Origin: Neisseria sp. MVDL19-042950
Lineage (GTDB): Bacteria; Pseudomonadota; Gammaproteobacteria; Burkholderiales; Neisseriaceae
Direction: 5' to 3'
Length of the DNA: 64,000 nt
Assembly (NCBI RefSeq): GCF_030504625.1
Contig: NZ_JAUKWH010000004.1
Span: 62,001-126,000, forward strand
The translations under genes and the position numbers were made by a program. This document shows positions 54,150 through 63,036 of the stretch, in pieces; within the stretch, counting starts at the first letter, position 1, and every line of letters begins with the position of its first letter. The notes under the pieces were generated by a model, which was given only the letters and a program-made list of their open reading frames with translations, was not told the origin of the DNA and did not search any database.

Positions 54150-54410
54150 ATGAATAAATTGAATGTGATTTTGCTGGTGTTGGCGTTGTTGTCGGGTTTG
54201 GCGGTTGTTACCGTGCAAGACCAGTCGCGCCAATACTACATTTCGCTGGATAAAGCCCAAAAGCACGAAATCCAGCTTGATCAGGATTATGCGCGTTTGA
54301 AGCTCGAGCAGGCCAAGTTGTCGAATCATAAATTGATTAAAGAAGCAGCCGAAAAACAAAAATTACAGCCTCCGAGCGCAGCAGACACCCGCATGATTGA
54401 AATGAAGTAA
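54150..54410 (+). CDS. ftsL: Cell-division protein FtsL
   Basis: 86 aa. A single N-terminal membrane helix (residues 4-22) is followed by a periplasmic helix with heptad-like Leu/Ala spacing (QDYARLKLEQAKLSNHKLIKEAAEKQ) that should form the FtsL-FtsB coiled coil. The conserved position between rsmH and ftsI confirms it. FtsL helps activate FtsWI in the divisome. The order mraZ-rsmH-ftsL-ftsI is the classic one. Confidence 0.9.
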   Translation: MNKLNVILLVLALLSGLAVVTVQDQSRQYYISLDKAQKHEIQLDQDYARLKLEQAKLSNHKLIKEAAEKQKLQPPSAADTRMIEMK

Positions 54411-54453
54411 ATAACAGCACGACAAGTTGCTGAAATAAAAAAGAGAAGTTGCT

Positions 54454-56205
54454 ATGTTAATCAAAAACGAATATAAGCCGCAGATGCTGTCTAAACAGCC
54501 GAAGGCAAAAAAACCCGTTTCTACCAACGGGCGGATTGCTTTTGTGCTGGGCGGATTGGCATTGGCTTTCGCGGCATTGGTGGGCAGAGGCGTCTATCTG
54601 CAAACCACACAACATGAATTTCTGAAAAATCAGGGCGACCAGCGTTTCGTGCGCACCATTACCCTGCCTGCGTCGCGCGGCACGATTACCGACCGCAACG
54701 GCGCAACGTTGGCCTTGAGCGCACCGACCGAATCACTGTATGCCGTGCCTTCCGGCATGGATATCCAGCCGACCGGCGAGCAGTTGGCCAAACTTTCCGC
54801 CTTAATCGGCGTGCCGGTTGAAACCATCGAAGCGCGTTTGGCGAAGAAAGACAAAGACTTCATTTATCTGAAACGCCAGTTGAGCAAAGAAACCGCCGAT
54901 AAAGTGGCTGCTTTGGGTATTAAAGGTTTGGCATTCCAAAAAGAATCCAAACGCCATTACCCGATGGGCAACCTCTTTGCCCATGTGATCGGCTTTACCA
55001 ACATCGACGGCAAAGGCCAAGAAGGTTTGGAACTGGCGCGCGAAGATGATTTGCACGGTAAAAACGGTGCCAAAGTGGTGCTGCGCGACAATAAAGGCAA
55101 TATCGTTGATAGCCTTGATTCTCCGCGCAACCGCGATCCGCAAAACGGCCACGACATGGTGATGTCGCTCGACCAGCGTATCCAAACGCTGGCCTACGAC
55201 GAGCTGAACAAAGCTGTCGATTACCACCGTGCCAAAGCCGGCAGTGCAGTTGTGTTGGATGCACAAACCGGTGAGATTTTGGCATTGGTCAACAGCCCCG
55301 CCTACGACCCGAACAACCCGGGCGAAGCGGGCAGCGAACAACGCCGCAACCGTGCCGTTACCGATATGCTTGAGCCGGGTTCGGCCATGAAACCGTTCCC
55401 GATTGCCAAGGCATTGGATGCCGGCAAGGTAAACGTAAACACCCGTTTGAATACCAATCCGTACAAAATCGGCCCGGCTACCGTGCGCGATACCCATGTG
55501 TATCCTTCTTTGGACGTGCGCGGCGTGATGCAGAAGTCTTCCAACGTCGGCACCAGCAAACTGTCGGCCATGTTCAAACCTGAAGAAATGTACACGTTTT
55601 ATCAGAGCTTGGGCGTAGGCCAGCGCATGCACTCGGGCTTCCCCGGCGAAAGCCCCGGCTTGTTGCGCAAGTGGCAAAACTGGAAACCGATCGAACAGGC
55701 AACCATGTCGTTCGGCTACGGTTTGCAATTGAGCCTGCTGCAACTGGCGCGTGCCTATACCGTGCTGACCAACGACGGCGAACTGCTGCCGGTAAGCTTT
55801 GAAAAACAAGTGGCTCCGCCCAAAGGCGTGCAGATTATCAAACCCGAAACCGCCCGCGCCGTGCGCGACATCATGGTTTCCGTTACCGAAAAAGGCGGTA
55901 CCGGCACCATGGGTGCGGTCGACGGCTTTGATGTCGGCGCGAAAACCGGTACCGCGCGCAAACTGGTTAACGGCCGTTATGCCAGCGACAAACACGTTGC
56001 CACCTTTATCGGTTTCGCCCCCGCAGACAAACCGCGCGTGATTGTGGCGGTTACCGTGGACGAACCGACTGTTAACGGATACTACGGCGGCGTGGTGGCC
56101 GGCCCCGTGTTTAAAGGCATCATGGGCGGCAGCCTGAATATTCTCGGCGTTTCGCCAACCAAACCCTTAAAAGATGTACCCGTTCAGACGGCCTCCAAAA
56201 ATTAA
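54454..56205 (+). CDS. penA: Penicillin-binding protein 2 (FtsI/PenA)
   Basis: 583 aa, with meningococcal/gonococcal PenA numbering kept exactly. Membrane helix at 28-47, then a PBP dimer domain and a transpeptidase domain with S310-A-M-K, S362-S-N and K497-T-G. It is the septal D,D-transpeptidase and the main beta-lactam target in Neisseria. Resistance-associated positions carry Met312, Pro316, Leu504, Val515, Asn541 and Val566; Ala311, Thr483, Ala501, Ala510 and Gly545 are wild-type-like, and there is no Asp345a insertion. In-frame DUS near the 3' end (VQTASKN). It is followed by murE after 12 nt. Confidence 0.96.
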   Translation: MLIKNEYKPQMLSKQPKAKKPVSTNGRIAFVLGGLALAFAALVGRGVYLQTTQHEFLKNQGDQRFVRTITLPASRGTITDRNGATLALSAPTESLYAVPSGMDIQPTGEQLAKLSALIGVPVETIEARLAKKDKDFIYLKRQLSKETADKVAALGIKGLAFQKESKRHYPMGNLFAHVIGFTNIDGKGQEGLELAREDDLHGKNGAKVVLRDNKGNIVDSLDSPRNRDPQNGHDMVMSLDQRIQTLAYDELNKAVDYHRAKAGSAVVLDAQTGEILALVNSPAYDPNNPGEAGSEQRRNRAVTDMLEPGSAMKPFPIAKALDAGKVNVNTRLNTNPYKIGPATVRDTHVYPSLDVRGVMQKSSNVGTSKLSAMFKPEEMYTFYQSLGVGQRMHSGFPGESPGLLRKWQNWKPIEQATMSFGYGLQLSLLQLARAYTVLTNDGELLPVSFEKQVAPPKGVQIIKPETARAVRDIMVSVTEKGGTGTMGAVDGFDVGAKTGTARKLVNGRYASDKHVATFIGFAPADKPRVIVAVTVDEPTVNGYYGGVVAGPVFKGIMGGSLNILGVSPTKPLKDVPVQTASKN

Positions 56206-56217
56206 AGAGTAAACAAT

Positions 56218-57693
56218 ATGTTCAGCGACTTAGTTCCTTTAGCTGAAACCGACTTACCGCCCTTGCTGTGTGAAAACGCAGCAGGGCGTTTGTTGCATTC
56301 AGACAGCCGTAAAATCAAGCAAGGCGACATTTTCATTGCCTGTCAGGGCGAATACACCGACGGGCGCGAGTATATCCCCGCCGCCGTTGCCAACGGCGCG
56401 GCTTTTGTTTTTTGGGACGACGACGGCAAATTCGCATGGAATCCCGAATGGAACGTACCCAATCAAGGCATTAAAAACCTGAAAACCCGCGCCGGAATCG
56501 TAGCCGCCCAAGTGTACGGCAATCTTTCAGACGGCCTCAAAGTTTGGAGCGTAACCGGCACCAACGGCAAAACCTCCGTTACCCAATGGCTGGCGCAAGC
56601 AGCGGATTTGTTGGATGAAAAATGCGCCGTCATCGGCACCGTCGGCAACGGCTTCTGGGGCGCGCTGGAAGAAGCCACCCACACAACGCCCGATCCCGTT
56701 TCCGTGCAAACCCTGCTGCACCGGTTCAAACAGCAAGGCGCAAAAGCCGTAGCGATGGAAGTGTCCAGCCACGGCCTCGACCAATTCCGCGTTAACGGCG
56801 TGCCTTTTCAGACGGCCGTGTTCACCAACCTCACCCGCGACCATCTCGACTACCACGGCAGCATGGAATCCTACGGCGAAATCAAATCCCGCCTGTTTTA
56901 CTGGCAAGGTTTGCAACACGCCGTGATTAATGTGGATGACCCGTTCGGCGCAGCGCTGGCAGGCCGTCTGAAAACAGAACGCCCAGAATTAAACGTGTAC
57001 GGCTACGGCTTTGCAGAACAAGCCGACATCCGCATCACCCGATTCACCGCCTCTTCAGACGGCATGACCGTGCAGCTCGACACCCCGTGGGGCAGCGGCG
57101 AAGTCAAAACCCGCTTGCTCGGCCGCTTCAACGCCCAAAATCTCGCCTCGTGCGTCGGCGTATTGTGTTCGGCAGGCTACCCGCTGGCCGAAGTATTGCG
57201 CGTGCTTGCCCAAATCCGCCCCGCCACCGGCCGTATGGACTGCATTATGAACACCGGCAAACCGCTTGTCGTCGTCGATTACGCCCACACCCCCGATGCC
57301 CTCGAAAAAGCACTTGCCACCTTGCAGGAAATCAAACCGCAAGGCGCAAACCTGTGGTGCGTGTTCGGCTGCGGCGGCAACCGCGACAAAGGCAAACGCC
57401 CGCTGATGGGCGCGGCTGCCGTAGCCGGTGCGGATAAAGTCGTCGTGACCAGCGACAACCCGCGCATGGAAGAGCCTGCCGACATCATCAACGACATCCT
57501 CCCCGCCGTGCCCCAGCCCGAACACGTCGAAACAGACCGCCGCTCGGCCATCGAATACGCGGTTAAACACGCCGCCGCCAACGACATCATCCTGATTGCC
57601 GGCAAAGGCCACGAAACCTATCAGGACGTGCAGGGTCAGAAGCACTATTTTTCCGATTTTGACGAAGCGCAGAAAGCTTTGGCGGGAAGGTAG
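56218..57693 (+). CDS. murE: UDP-MurNAc-tripeptide synthetase MurE (meso-DAP type)
   Basis: 491 aa. ATP-binding GTNGKTSVTQWLAQA, the carbamoylated-Lys region and the substrate motif DNPRMEEP, where DNPR selects meso-diaminopimelate. It adds the third residue of the stem peptide. It starts 12 nt after ftsI in the same operon. Several in-frame DUS copies are tolerated (for example at 56524, 56805 and 56963). Confidence 0.95.
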   Translation: MFSDLVPLAETDLPPLLCENAAGRLLHSDSRKIKQGDIFIACQGEYTDGREYIPAAVANGAAFVFWDDDGKFAWNPEWNVPNQGIKNLKTRAGIVAAQVYGNLSDGLKVWSVTGTNGKTSVTQWLAQAADLLDEKCAVIGTVGNGFWGALEEATHTTPDPVSVQTLLHRFKQQGAKAVAMEVSSHGLDQFRVNGVPFQTAVFTNLTRDHLDYHGSMESYGEIKSRLFYWQGLQHAVINVDDPFGAALAGRLKTERPELNVYGYGFAEQADIRITRFTASSDGMTVQLDTPWGSGEVKTRLLGRFNAQNLASCVGVLCSAGYPLAEVLRVLAQIRPATGRMDCIMNTGKPLVVVDYAHTPDALEKALATLQEIKPQGANLWCVFGCGGNRDKGKRPLMGAAAVAGADKVVVTSDNPRMEEPADIINDILPAVPQPEHVETDRRSAIEYAVKHAAANDIILIAGKGHETYQDVQGQKHYFSDFDEAQKALAGR

Positions 57694-57719
57694 TTTTGGC
57701 GAAGCTCACAAAGTTCGCT

Positions 57720-57776
57720 TTCAGACGGCCTTAGTATGGGCATATTTCAAATGCCTGTCTGAAAAGGCCGTCTGAA
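57720..57776. repeat. DUS cluster after murE
   Basis: Three DUS or near-DUS copies (one inverted, one with the CCTGTCTGAAAA variant, one perfect) lie in 57 nt, at the border between the dcw operon and AT-rich inserted genes. Confidence 0.55.
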
Positions 57777-57869
57777 AATATAAAATGGAAAAACATAGAC
57801 AATAAGAACAATACCATGATTTACAAAGTTTAAATTTTATCAAGCACATTATGAAAGAAAGGAAAAACG

Positions 57870-58670
57870 ATGTCTAAAATCAAAACCAGTTTTAATGTAG
57901 TGGAAGAAAAATCAGCACGGTTGGCAGTTTTAATTGATGCTGACAACGCATCAGCACAAGATGTCAAAGCTATTTTGGAGGAAGTTACCCAATTTGGAGA
58001 AGCAATTGCCAAGCGGATTTACGGTAATTTTGTTTCAGCTAATGGTCAATGGAAAGAAGTAATAAATGAATATGCCATTAAGCCCATGCAGCAATTTGCT
58101 TTTACCAAGGGTAAAAATGCGACTGACGGCTTTATGATTATTGATGCGATGGATCTGCTTTATACGAACCGTTTTGACGGTTTTTGTATTGTGTCCAGTG
58201 ACAGCGATTTCACCGCATTGGCCATACGTTTAAAAGAACAGGGTGCGATGGTATATGGATTTGGCAAAATGCAGACCCCTAAAGCATTTGTAAATGCGTG
58301 TAGCCAGTTTATTTATGTGGAAAATTTGCTGCCTGAATTGAAGCACGAAAAAGAAGGAATGTTGGCAGAATGTTTTAAAGCGGGAACATCTTTAAAAGAA
58401 GAAAAAACAGAAGAGAAAATGATTGCTGAAAAAATAGAGCTGCAAACAGACATAATCAAGAAAGCCTTTGAATCTTCTGACAGCGAGTGGATATCGATTG
58501 CAGCTTTAGTTGGCCAATGGAAGTTACTGCAAGTAGATATTGACCCACGCACCTATGGGTGTAAAAAATTTACAGATTTAATAAAAAAATACCCTGATAT
58601 TTTTGAGTACGAAATGCGGAAAAACGCAGTCGGAACACATGAAAATATGTATGTCAGATTAAAAATTTAA
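57870..58670 (+). CDS. NYN-domain nuclease-like protein with OST-HTH/LOTUS domain
   Basis: 266 aa. An N-terminal PIN-like NYN domain keeps the acidic active-site set: LIDADNAS (21-28), TDGFMIIDAMD (85-95) and VSSDSDFTAL (108-117). Residues about 190-266 match the OST-HTH/LOTUS RNA-binding fold (IKKAFESSDSEWISIAALVG ... TYGCKKFTDLIKKY). Proteins of this pair are predicted RNases or RNA-binding regulators. It is AT-rich relative to murE and murF and lies between them, so it was probably inserted into the dcw cluster. Ribosome site AAAGGAAAAACG. Confidence 0.82.
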   Translation: MSKIKTSFNVVEEKSARLAVLIDADNASAQDVKAILEEVTQFGEAIAKRIYGNFVSANGQWKEVINEYAIKPMQQFAFTKGKNATDGFMIIDAMDLLYTNRFDGFCIVSSDSDFTALAIRLKEQGAMVYGFGKMQTPKAFVNACSQFIYVENLLPELKHEKEGMLAECFKAGTSLKEEKTEEKMIAEKIELQTDIIKKAFESSDSEWISIAALVGQWKLLQVDIDPRTYGCKKFTDLIKKYPDIFEYEMRKNAVGTHENMYVRLKI

Positions 58671-58755
58671 TCATTTATCCGTTTCAGTTGATGTAGGCAA
58701 ACAGAAAATTTGAAATACGGACAGTCATGCAAAAGGGAATGATTTAGAGAAGTAT

Positions 58756-58795
58756 TCAGACGGCCTCTTCCTAACTCAAAGGCCGTCTGAATAAA
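58756..58795. terminator. Inverted-DUS terminator
   Basis: ATTCAGACGGCCTCT pairs with AAGGCCGTCTGAAT around an 11-nt loop between the NYN and M23 genes. Confidence 0.7.
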
Positions 58796-58812
58796 AGAAA
58801 GGATGTAACCAA

Positions 58813-59334
58813 ATGATGTCGAAGTACAGCGGCCGGATATTGTGCGTTATCGGCTTAGTCTTTGTATGGGGCTGCCAAACCAAACACGCCCCGCGGCCAA
58901 CCCAAGAATTAGCCGCACTCAGAGCCATGCCCGCACCCACCGAGCAAAGCCTGATCAACCCCGTTAAAGGCCACTCTTTCGACGACAGTTGGCATGCACC
59001 GCGCAGCGGCGGCCGCAAACACGAAGGCGTGGATATTTTCGCCAAAACAGGCACGCCGGTACGCAGCACCACCGCAGGCATTGTTACCAAACTCGGCAAA
59101 AACCGCTTGGGCGGCAAAGTGATCGGCATACAAGGCCCGGGTGCGTGGCATTACTACGCCCACTTGGACAAATTCGCCAGCCGCAAACTCTACCGCCGCG
59201 TGAAAGCGGGCGAAGTGATCGGCTATGTCGGCAAAACCGGCAATGCCAAAAATACCCGCCCGCATCTGCATTACGGCGTTTACCTGCCGGGCGGTGCGGT
59301 GAATCCTTATCCGTTGATTGATCAGAGTAGGTAA
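58813..59334 (+). CDS. M23-family peptidoglycan endopeptidase lipoprotein
   Basis: 173 aa. Lipobox VWGC lipidates Cys21. The LytM/M23 zinc site is complete: HEGVD (H70, D74) and HLHYGVY (H151, H153), with YAHLD at 115-119. GSGG-type wall-binding regions are absent, so it is a minimal M23 enzyme. It should cut peptide cross-links at the outer face of the wall or act as an amidase activator. It lies inside the dcw region, where wall remodelling is apt. GC content is native, unlike its two neighbours. Confidence 0.88.
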   Translation: MMSKYSGRILCVIGLVFVWGCQTKHAPRPTQELAALRAMPAPTEQSLINPVKGHSFDDSWHAPRSGGRKHEGVDIFAKTGTPVRSTTAGIVTKLGKNRLGGKVIGIQGPGAWHYYAHLDKFASRKLYRRVKAGEVIGYVGKTGNAKNTRPHLHYGVYLPGGAVNPYPLIDQSR

Positions 59335-59403
59335 TCTGAATTGGATAAATTTAAGCATTTGAAATAAATATTAGAATAATATAACGGAAGGCCGTCTGAA
59401 AAT

Positions 59404-60372
59404 ATGTGCGAACCGATAAAACCGTGGTTGGATTTTTCTGAGCAGGTCGAATTATTAAAAACAAGAGGGTTGATTATTGATGATGAAGAGCGGGCGGAAA
59501 GATATTTACGCCTCATCGGGTATTATCGGTTGAGCGGCTATTTTCATGTTTTTCGTCAATGGGATAGTCAAGAGCAAATTTTGTTGGATACTTTTCAGCC
59601 CGATAGCCATTTTGAGGATGTTTTATCGCTATATCTGTTTGATAAAAAACTGCGTTTATTGGCATTGGATGCTTTGGAACGGATCGAAATGGCTGTGAGG
59701 GTGGATATTGTGCATATCTTGGGTAAAAAAGACCCGCTGGCTCATGAAAAACCGGAGTGTTTCGACGGTAAATTTGCCAAAACAATTCAGGCTAATAAAG
59801 GTAAGACCAAGTATCAGGAATGGTATGAGCGGTTGGAAGAGCTGGTTAGAAAAGCCCGACAAAGAAAAACATCTTGTGTCGTTCATAATTTGCATAAATA
59901 CGGGCATTTGCCAATCTGGGCAGTGTGCGGGTTGTGGGACTTTGGTGCGATGTCTCGTTTATACGAGGGGATGAAACAACAAGAGCAAAATATCATTGCT
60001 CATAAATATGGTGCATTACATGGCGGAGTATTTGCGAAATGGTTGCGCAGTTTGAATGAAATACGCAATATCGCTGCCCATCATGACCGCTTGTGGAATA
60101 TCCGTATCGTTCAGCAGGCGGCTCCGATTTCAACAGATGAATATTGGAAAAAACTCGACAATTACCGTCCGTTTTTCTATTTCTGCATTATGCAGCAGAT
60201 GATGAAAATATTGTGTCCGAACTCCAAATGGGCAGATAGGTTTGATGAGGTGCTGCGTGAATTTCCCGAAGGGGCGGCCAACATCAGCTTGACTGCATTC
60301 GGATTGCCGGAAAATTATCGGGAATGGGATTTGTGGAAAAATAAAGGCCACTACATGCAGAAGCAGAGGTAG
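59404..60372 (+). CDS. Abi-family (AbiD/AbiF-like) HEPN protein
   Basis: 322 aa. The start region KPWLDFSEQVELLKTRGLII and YYRLSGYFHVFR are typical of the Abi_2 family. The HEPN catalytic motif RxxxxH is present as RNIAAH (R221-H226), and a second conserved block RIEMAVRVDIVH lies at 93-104. AbiD/AbiF proteins give abortive infection in lactococci, and their HEPN domains relate to those of Cas13-type RNases. It is AT-rich and inserted between murE and murF. A DUS precedes the start. Confidence 0.88.
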   Translation: MCEPIKPWLDFSEQVELLKTRGLIIDDEERAERYLRLIGYYRLSGYFHVFRQWDSQEQILLDTFQPDSHFEDVLSLYLFDKKLRLLALDALERIEMAVRVDIVHILGKKDPLAHEKPECFDGKFAKTIQANKGKTKYQEWYERLEELVRKARQRKTSCVVHNLHKYGHLPIWAVCGLWDFGAMSRLYEGMKQQEQNIIAHKYGALHGGVFAKWLRSLNEIRNIAAHHDRLWNIRIVQQAAPISTDEYWKKLDNYRPFFYFCIMQQMMKILCPNSKWADRFDEVLREFPEGAANISLTAFGLPENYREWDLWKNKGHYMQKQR

Positions 60373-60517
60373 CAGCCATTTCGAAGTGAATCTTACGCTG
60401 AAAAAACCTTTAAAGCAACACAATTTGTTTAAAACCAAATTCAAAAATAAATTTGTTTGAAAAATAAAACTTTGCCCAAGATGCAATGCTTTACCGAAAA
60501 GAAAACTTAAAACCAAC
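60373..60517. other. AT-rich spacer between the Abi gene and murF
   Basis: 145 nt. A direct repeat AATTTGTTT(A/G)AAAA occurs at about 60422 and 60451, and CAAATT/AATTTG arms form a small hairpin at 60436-60455. It could encode a small RNA tied to the Abi gene or simply be degraded DNA. Confidence 0.3.
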
Positions 60518-61882
60518 ATGAAACCCTTAAACCTAACCTTCATCTGCCAAACCCTCAACCTCCCGATACCGTCTGACAACCAAACCGTCAAACGCATCGT
60601 TACCGACAGCCGCGATATTCAAAGCGGCGATGTCTTTTTCGCACTGGCGGGCGAACGCTTCGATGCGCATGACTTTGTGGCAGACGTATTGGCAAAAGGC
60701 GCGGCCGCGGCCGTGGTGTCGCGCGAAGATTGCGCCGCGCTGCCGGGTGCGTTGAAAGTGGCCGATACGCTCAAAGCCCTGCAAGATTTGGCGCGCGCGT
60801 GGCGGGAAAATATCAACCCGTTTGTGTTCGGCATCACCGGCTCATCCGGCAAAACCACCGTCAAAGAAATGCTGGCCGCCGTATTGCGCCGCCGTTTCGG
60901 CGAAGAGGCCGTGCTGGCGACGGCGGGCAATTTCAACAACCATATCGGCCTGCCGCTCACTCTGCTCAAGCTCACGCCCGCGCACCGTTATGCCGTGATT
61001 GAAATGGGCATGAACCACTTCGGCGAGTTGGCCGAGCTCACCCGCATTGCCAAGCCCGATGTCGCGCTCGTCAACAACGCCCTGCGCGCCCATGTCGGCT
61101 GCGGTTTCGACGGCGTGGGCGATATTGCCAAAGCCAAAAGCGAGATTTATCAAGGGCTGGATTCAGACGGCCTCGCCCTGATTCCCTGCCAAGACCCGAA
61201 TGCTGCTGTTTTCCAAGCCGCAACACAAGGTTTGAAATGCCAAACTTTCGGCGCGGAAGAGGGCGGTATCCACGCGGAAAATATCGTGTTGAACCCATTG
61301 TCGTGCGAATTTGATTTGGTGTGCGGCAACCAGCGCGCCGCCGTCAAACTGCCCGTGCCCGGCAAACACAACGTCCACAACGCCGTGGCCGCCGCCGCGC
61401 TTGCCCAAGCAGCCGGATTGAGCCTGCAAGAAATTTCAGACGGCCTCGCCGGTTTTGCCAACATCAAAGGCCGTCTGAATATCAAAAAAGGCATCAAAGG
61501 CACAACCGTGCTCGACGACACCTACAACGCCAACCCCGACAGCATGAAAGCCGCTATCGACGTGCTCGCCCAACTCCCCGCCCCGCGTGTATTCGTGATG
61601 GGCGATATGGGCGAACTCGGCGAAGACGAAGCCGCCGCCATGCACGCCGAAGTGGGCGCATACGCACGCAACAAAGGCATCGAAGCGGCCTATTTTGTCG
61701 GCAACGACAGTGCGCACGCGGCGGAAACCTTCGGCGGCAACGGCCTGTGGTTCGCCGACAAAGACCCGCTGATTCAAGTGCTGGCACACGATTTGCCGCA
61801 AGAGGCGAATGTGTTGGTAAAAGGATCGCGTTTTATGAAGATGGAAGAAGTGGTTGAGGCGTTGGTTAATGAGAGTAAATAA
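60518..61882 (+). CDS. murF: UDP-MurNAc-tripeptide:D-Ala-D-Ala ligase MurF
   Basis: 454 aa. ATP-binding GSSGKTTVKEML, the metal and substrate region NFNNHIGLPLTLL, HNVHNAVAAAALA and VLDDTYNANPDSMKAA. It adds D-Ala-D-Ala to complete the stem pentapeptide. It is separated from murE by 2.8 kb of inserted genes, so it probably has its own promoter in the AT-rich spacer upstream, unlike most dcw clusters. Internal DUS copies are in frame. Confidence 0.95.
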   Translation: MKPLNLTFICQTLNLPIPSDNQTVKRIVTDSRDIQSGDVFFALAGERFDAHDFVADVLAKGAAAAVVSREDCAALPGALKVADTLKALQDLARAWRENINPFVFGITGSSGKTTVKEMLAAVLRRRFGEEAVLATAGNFNNHIGLPLTLLKLTPAHRYAVIEMGMNHFGELAELTRIAKPDVALVNNALRAHVGCGFDGVGDIAKAKSEIYQGLDSDGLALIPCQDPNAAVFQAATQGLKCQTFGAEEGGIHAENIVLNPLSCEFDLVCGNQRAAVKLPVPGKHNVHNAVAAAALAQAAGLSLQEISDGLAGFANIKGRLNIKKGIKGTTVLDDTYNANPDSMKAAIDVLAQLPAPRVFVMGDMGELGEDEAAAMHAEVGAYARNKGIEAAYFVGNDSAHAAETFGGNGLWFADKDPLIQVLAHDLPQEANVLVKGSRFMKMEEVVEALVNESK

Positions 61883-61939
61883 GAAGTAAGCAATTTTAGT
61901 TATTTATCACTTTGATTATATTTGTGAAAGGAGTGTTTT

Positions 61940-62380
61940 GTGGAAGAAACTGTCGAAATCTTAGTTAGTGATTCAAGTTTGCGGCATATGGGTTCTCAAT
62001 TTGGACATGTTGCAGTTGATATTGACGGAACCGTTTATGGAAGAGCAGTTAGTATTTGGAGTGTTAATCATAAAGTTAACTATATCTTAAGACAGCAGGT
62101 AAATATGCGTAGGGACACTTGGGGTTATACACTTGCTGTTACCAAAGCAGAAAAAGATGCAATTTTAAACGAGATACAAAAGCAGAGAAAAGAGAATAAG
62201 CCATACAATTTAATTAATAATAGTTGCTCTTCTGCCATGGTAAATGTATTTGGTGTAACCGACATTCTTATTGTTGACCCGCGTTGGAGTTTGGGTGGGA
62301 TGCTCTCGCCATCAGACATAATGGATGGCTTAAATAAATCTCCTCGAGTAATTAAAAGAAGGATTTATCCTAAAAAATGA
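61940..62380 (+). CDS. Papain-like (permuted) Cys-His protein, candidate effector
   Basis: 146 aa from the GTG at 61940, set by AAAGGAG. No signal peptide. SQFGHVAVDIDGTVYG provides a candidate catalytic His23, and NLINNSCSSAMVNVFG gives Cys96. The H-before-C order and the N-x-C context resemble permuted papain-like folds (PPPDE, LRAT, DUF4105-type), also used as toxin domains. The stop overlaps the start of the next lipoprotein gene by ATGA, so the pair is translationally coupled. AT-rich, between murF and mraY. Enzyme activity is inferred only from the motif. Confidence 0.5.
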   Translation: MEETVEILVSDSSLRHMGSQFGHVAVDIDGTVYGRAVSIWSVNHKVNYILRQQVNMRRDTWGYTLAVTKAEKDAILNEIQKQRKENKPYNLINNSCSSAMVNVFGVTDILIVDPRWSLGGMLSPSDIMDGLNKSPRVIKRRIYPKK

Positions 62381-62670
62381 AAAAATATTTTTGTATGGCG
62401 TTTTTCCTGTTGAGTGCGTGTCATTCACAAGAAATCAAAGTAAAAGCTTTAAGAAATGTACCCGGATATAACAGTACGGATGCTGCTTACAGTATATCTG
62501 ATACGGGTGAGGTGGACTTGTCAACTGTAGATTTCATGATACCCAAAGGAAGTATCTGTTTTTTAGGTAATGAAAAATATGGAAAAACAGACCGTTTCGT
62601 AGAAATTCGTTGTGAAAATGGGCTTAAAGGACTGGTCATTGAAGACGAAGCTTTCAAGCCTGTGGAGTAA
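62377..62670 (+). CDS. Small lipoprotein, copy 1 of a tandem pair
   Basis: 97 aa. Lipobox LSAC lipidates Cys15 immediately before HSQEIKVKALR. The body is beta-rich (PKGSICFLGNEKYGKTDR, then FVEIRCENGLKGLVIEDEAF) and resembles an SH3-like fold. It overlaps the papain-like gene upstream by four nucleotides. It has nine residues more than its paralogue (segment ISDTGEVDLST region). Proposed as immunity or partner protein to the upstream gene; this is inference. Confidence 0.65.
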   Translation: MKKYFCMAFFLLSACHSQEIKVKALRNVPGYNSTDAAYSISDTGEVDLSTVDFMIPKGSICFLGNEKYGKTDRFVEIRCENGLKGLVIEDEAFKPVE

Positions 62671-62745
62671 ATGAATTAGTGAGATATAGCCTAAAAACAG
62701 CCTTGGACAGTTATTTTTAAATAAAAGTTTAGGTAAACCATCCAA

Positions 62746-63012
62746 ATGAAGCAATATTTCTGCATGGCGTTTTTCCTGTTGGGTGCGTGCCATTCACAAG
62801 AAATCAAAGTAAAAGCGTTAAGAGACATACATGGATATAACAGTACAGATGCGGCTTACAGCCTTGTGGATTTTGTTATTCCCAAAGGAAGTATCTGTTT
62901 TTTAGGTAATGAAAAATATGGAAAAACCGATCGGTTTGTCGAAATCCGTTGTGAAAACGGTTTAACAGGGCTGATTATCGAAGATGAAGCTTTTATGCCT
63001 TTGGATGAATAG
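62746..63012 (+). CDS. Small lipoprotein, copy 2 of a tandem pair
   Basis: 88 aa, lipidated Cys15 in LGAC. It is nearly identical to copy 1 over most of its length, also at DNA level in the 5' part, so the duplication is recent. Differences are a shorter middle (SLVDFVIPK) and a slightly different tail (AFMPLDE). It begins 75 nt after copy 1, with no DUS between them. Confidence 0.65.
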   Translation: MKQYFCMAFFLLGACHSQEIKVKALRDIHGYNSTDAAYSLVDFVIPKGSICFLGNEKYGKTDRFVEIRCENGLTGLIIEDEAFMPLDE

Positions 63013-63036
63013 GTAATTAAATTCAAAATCTTAAAT

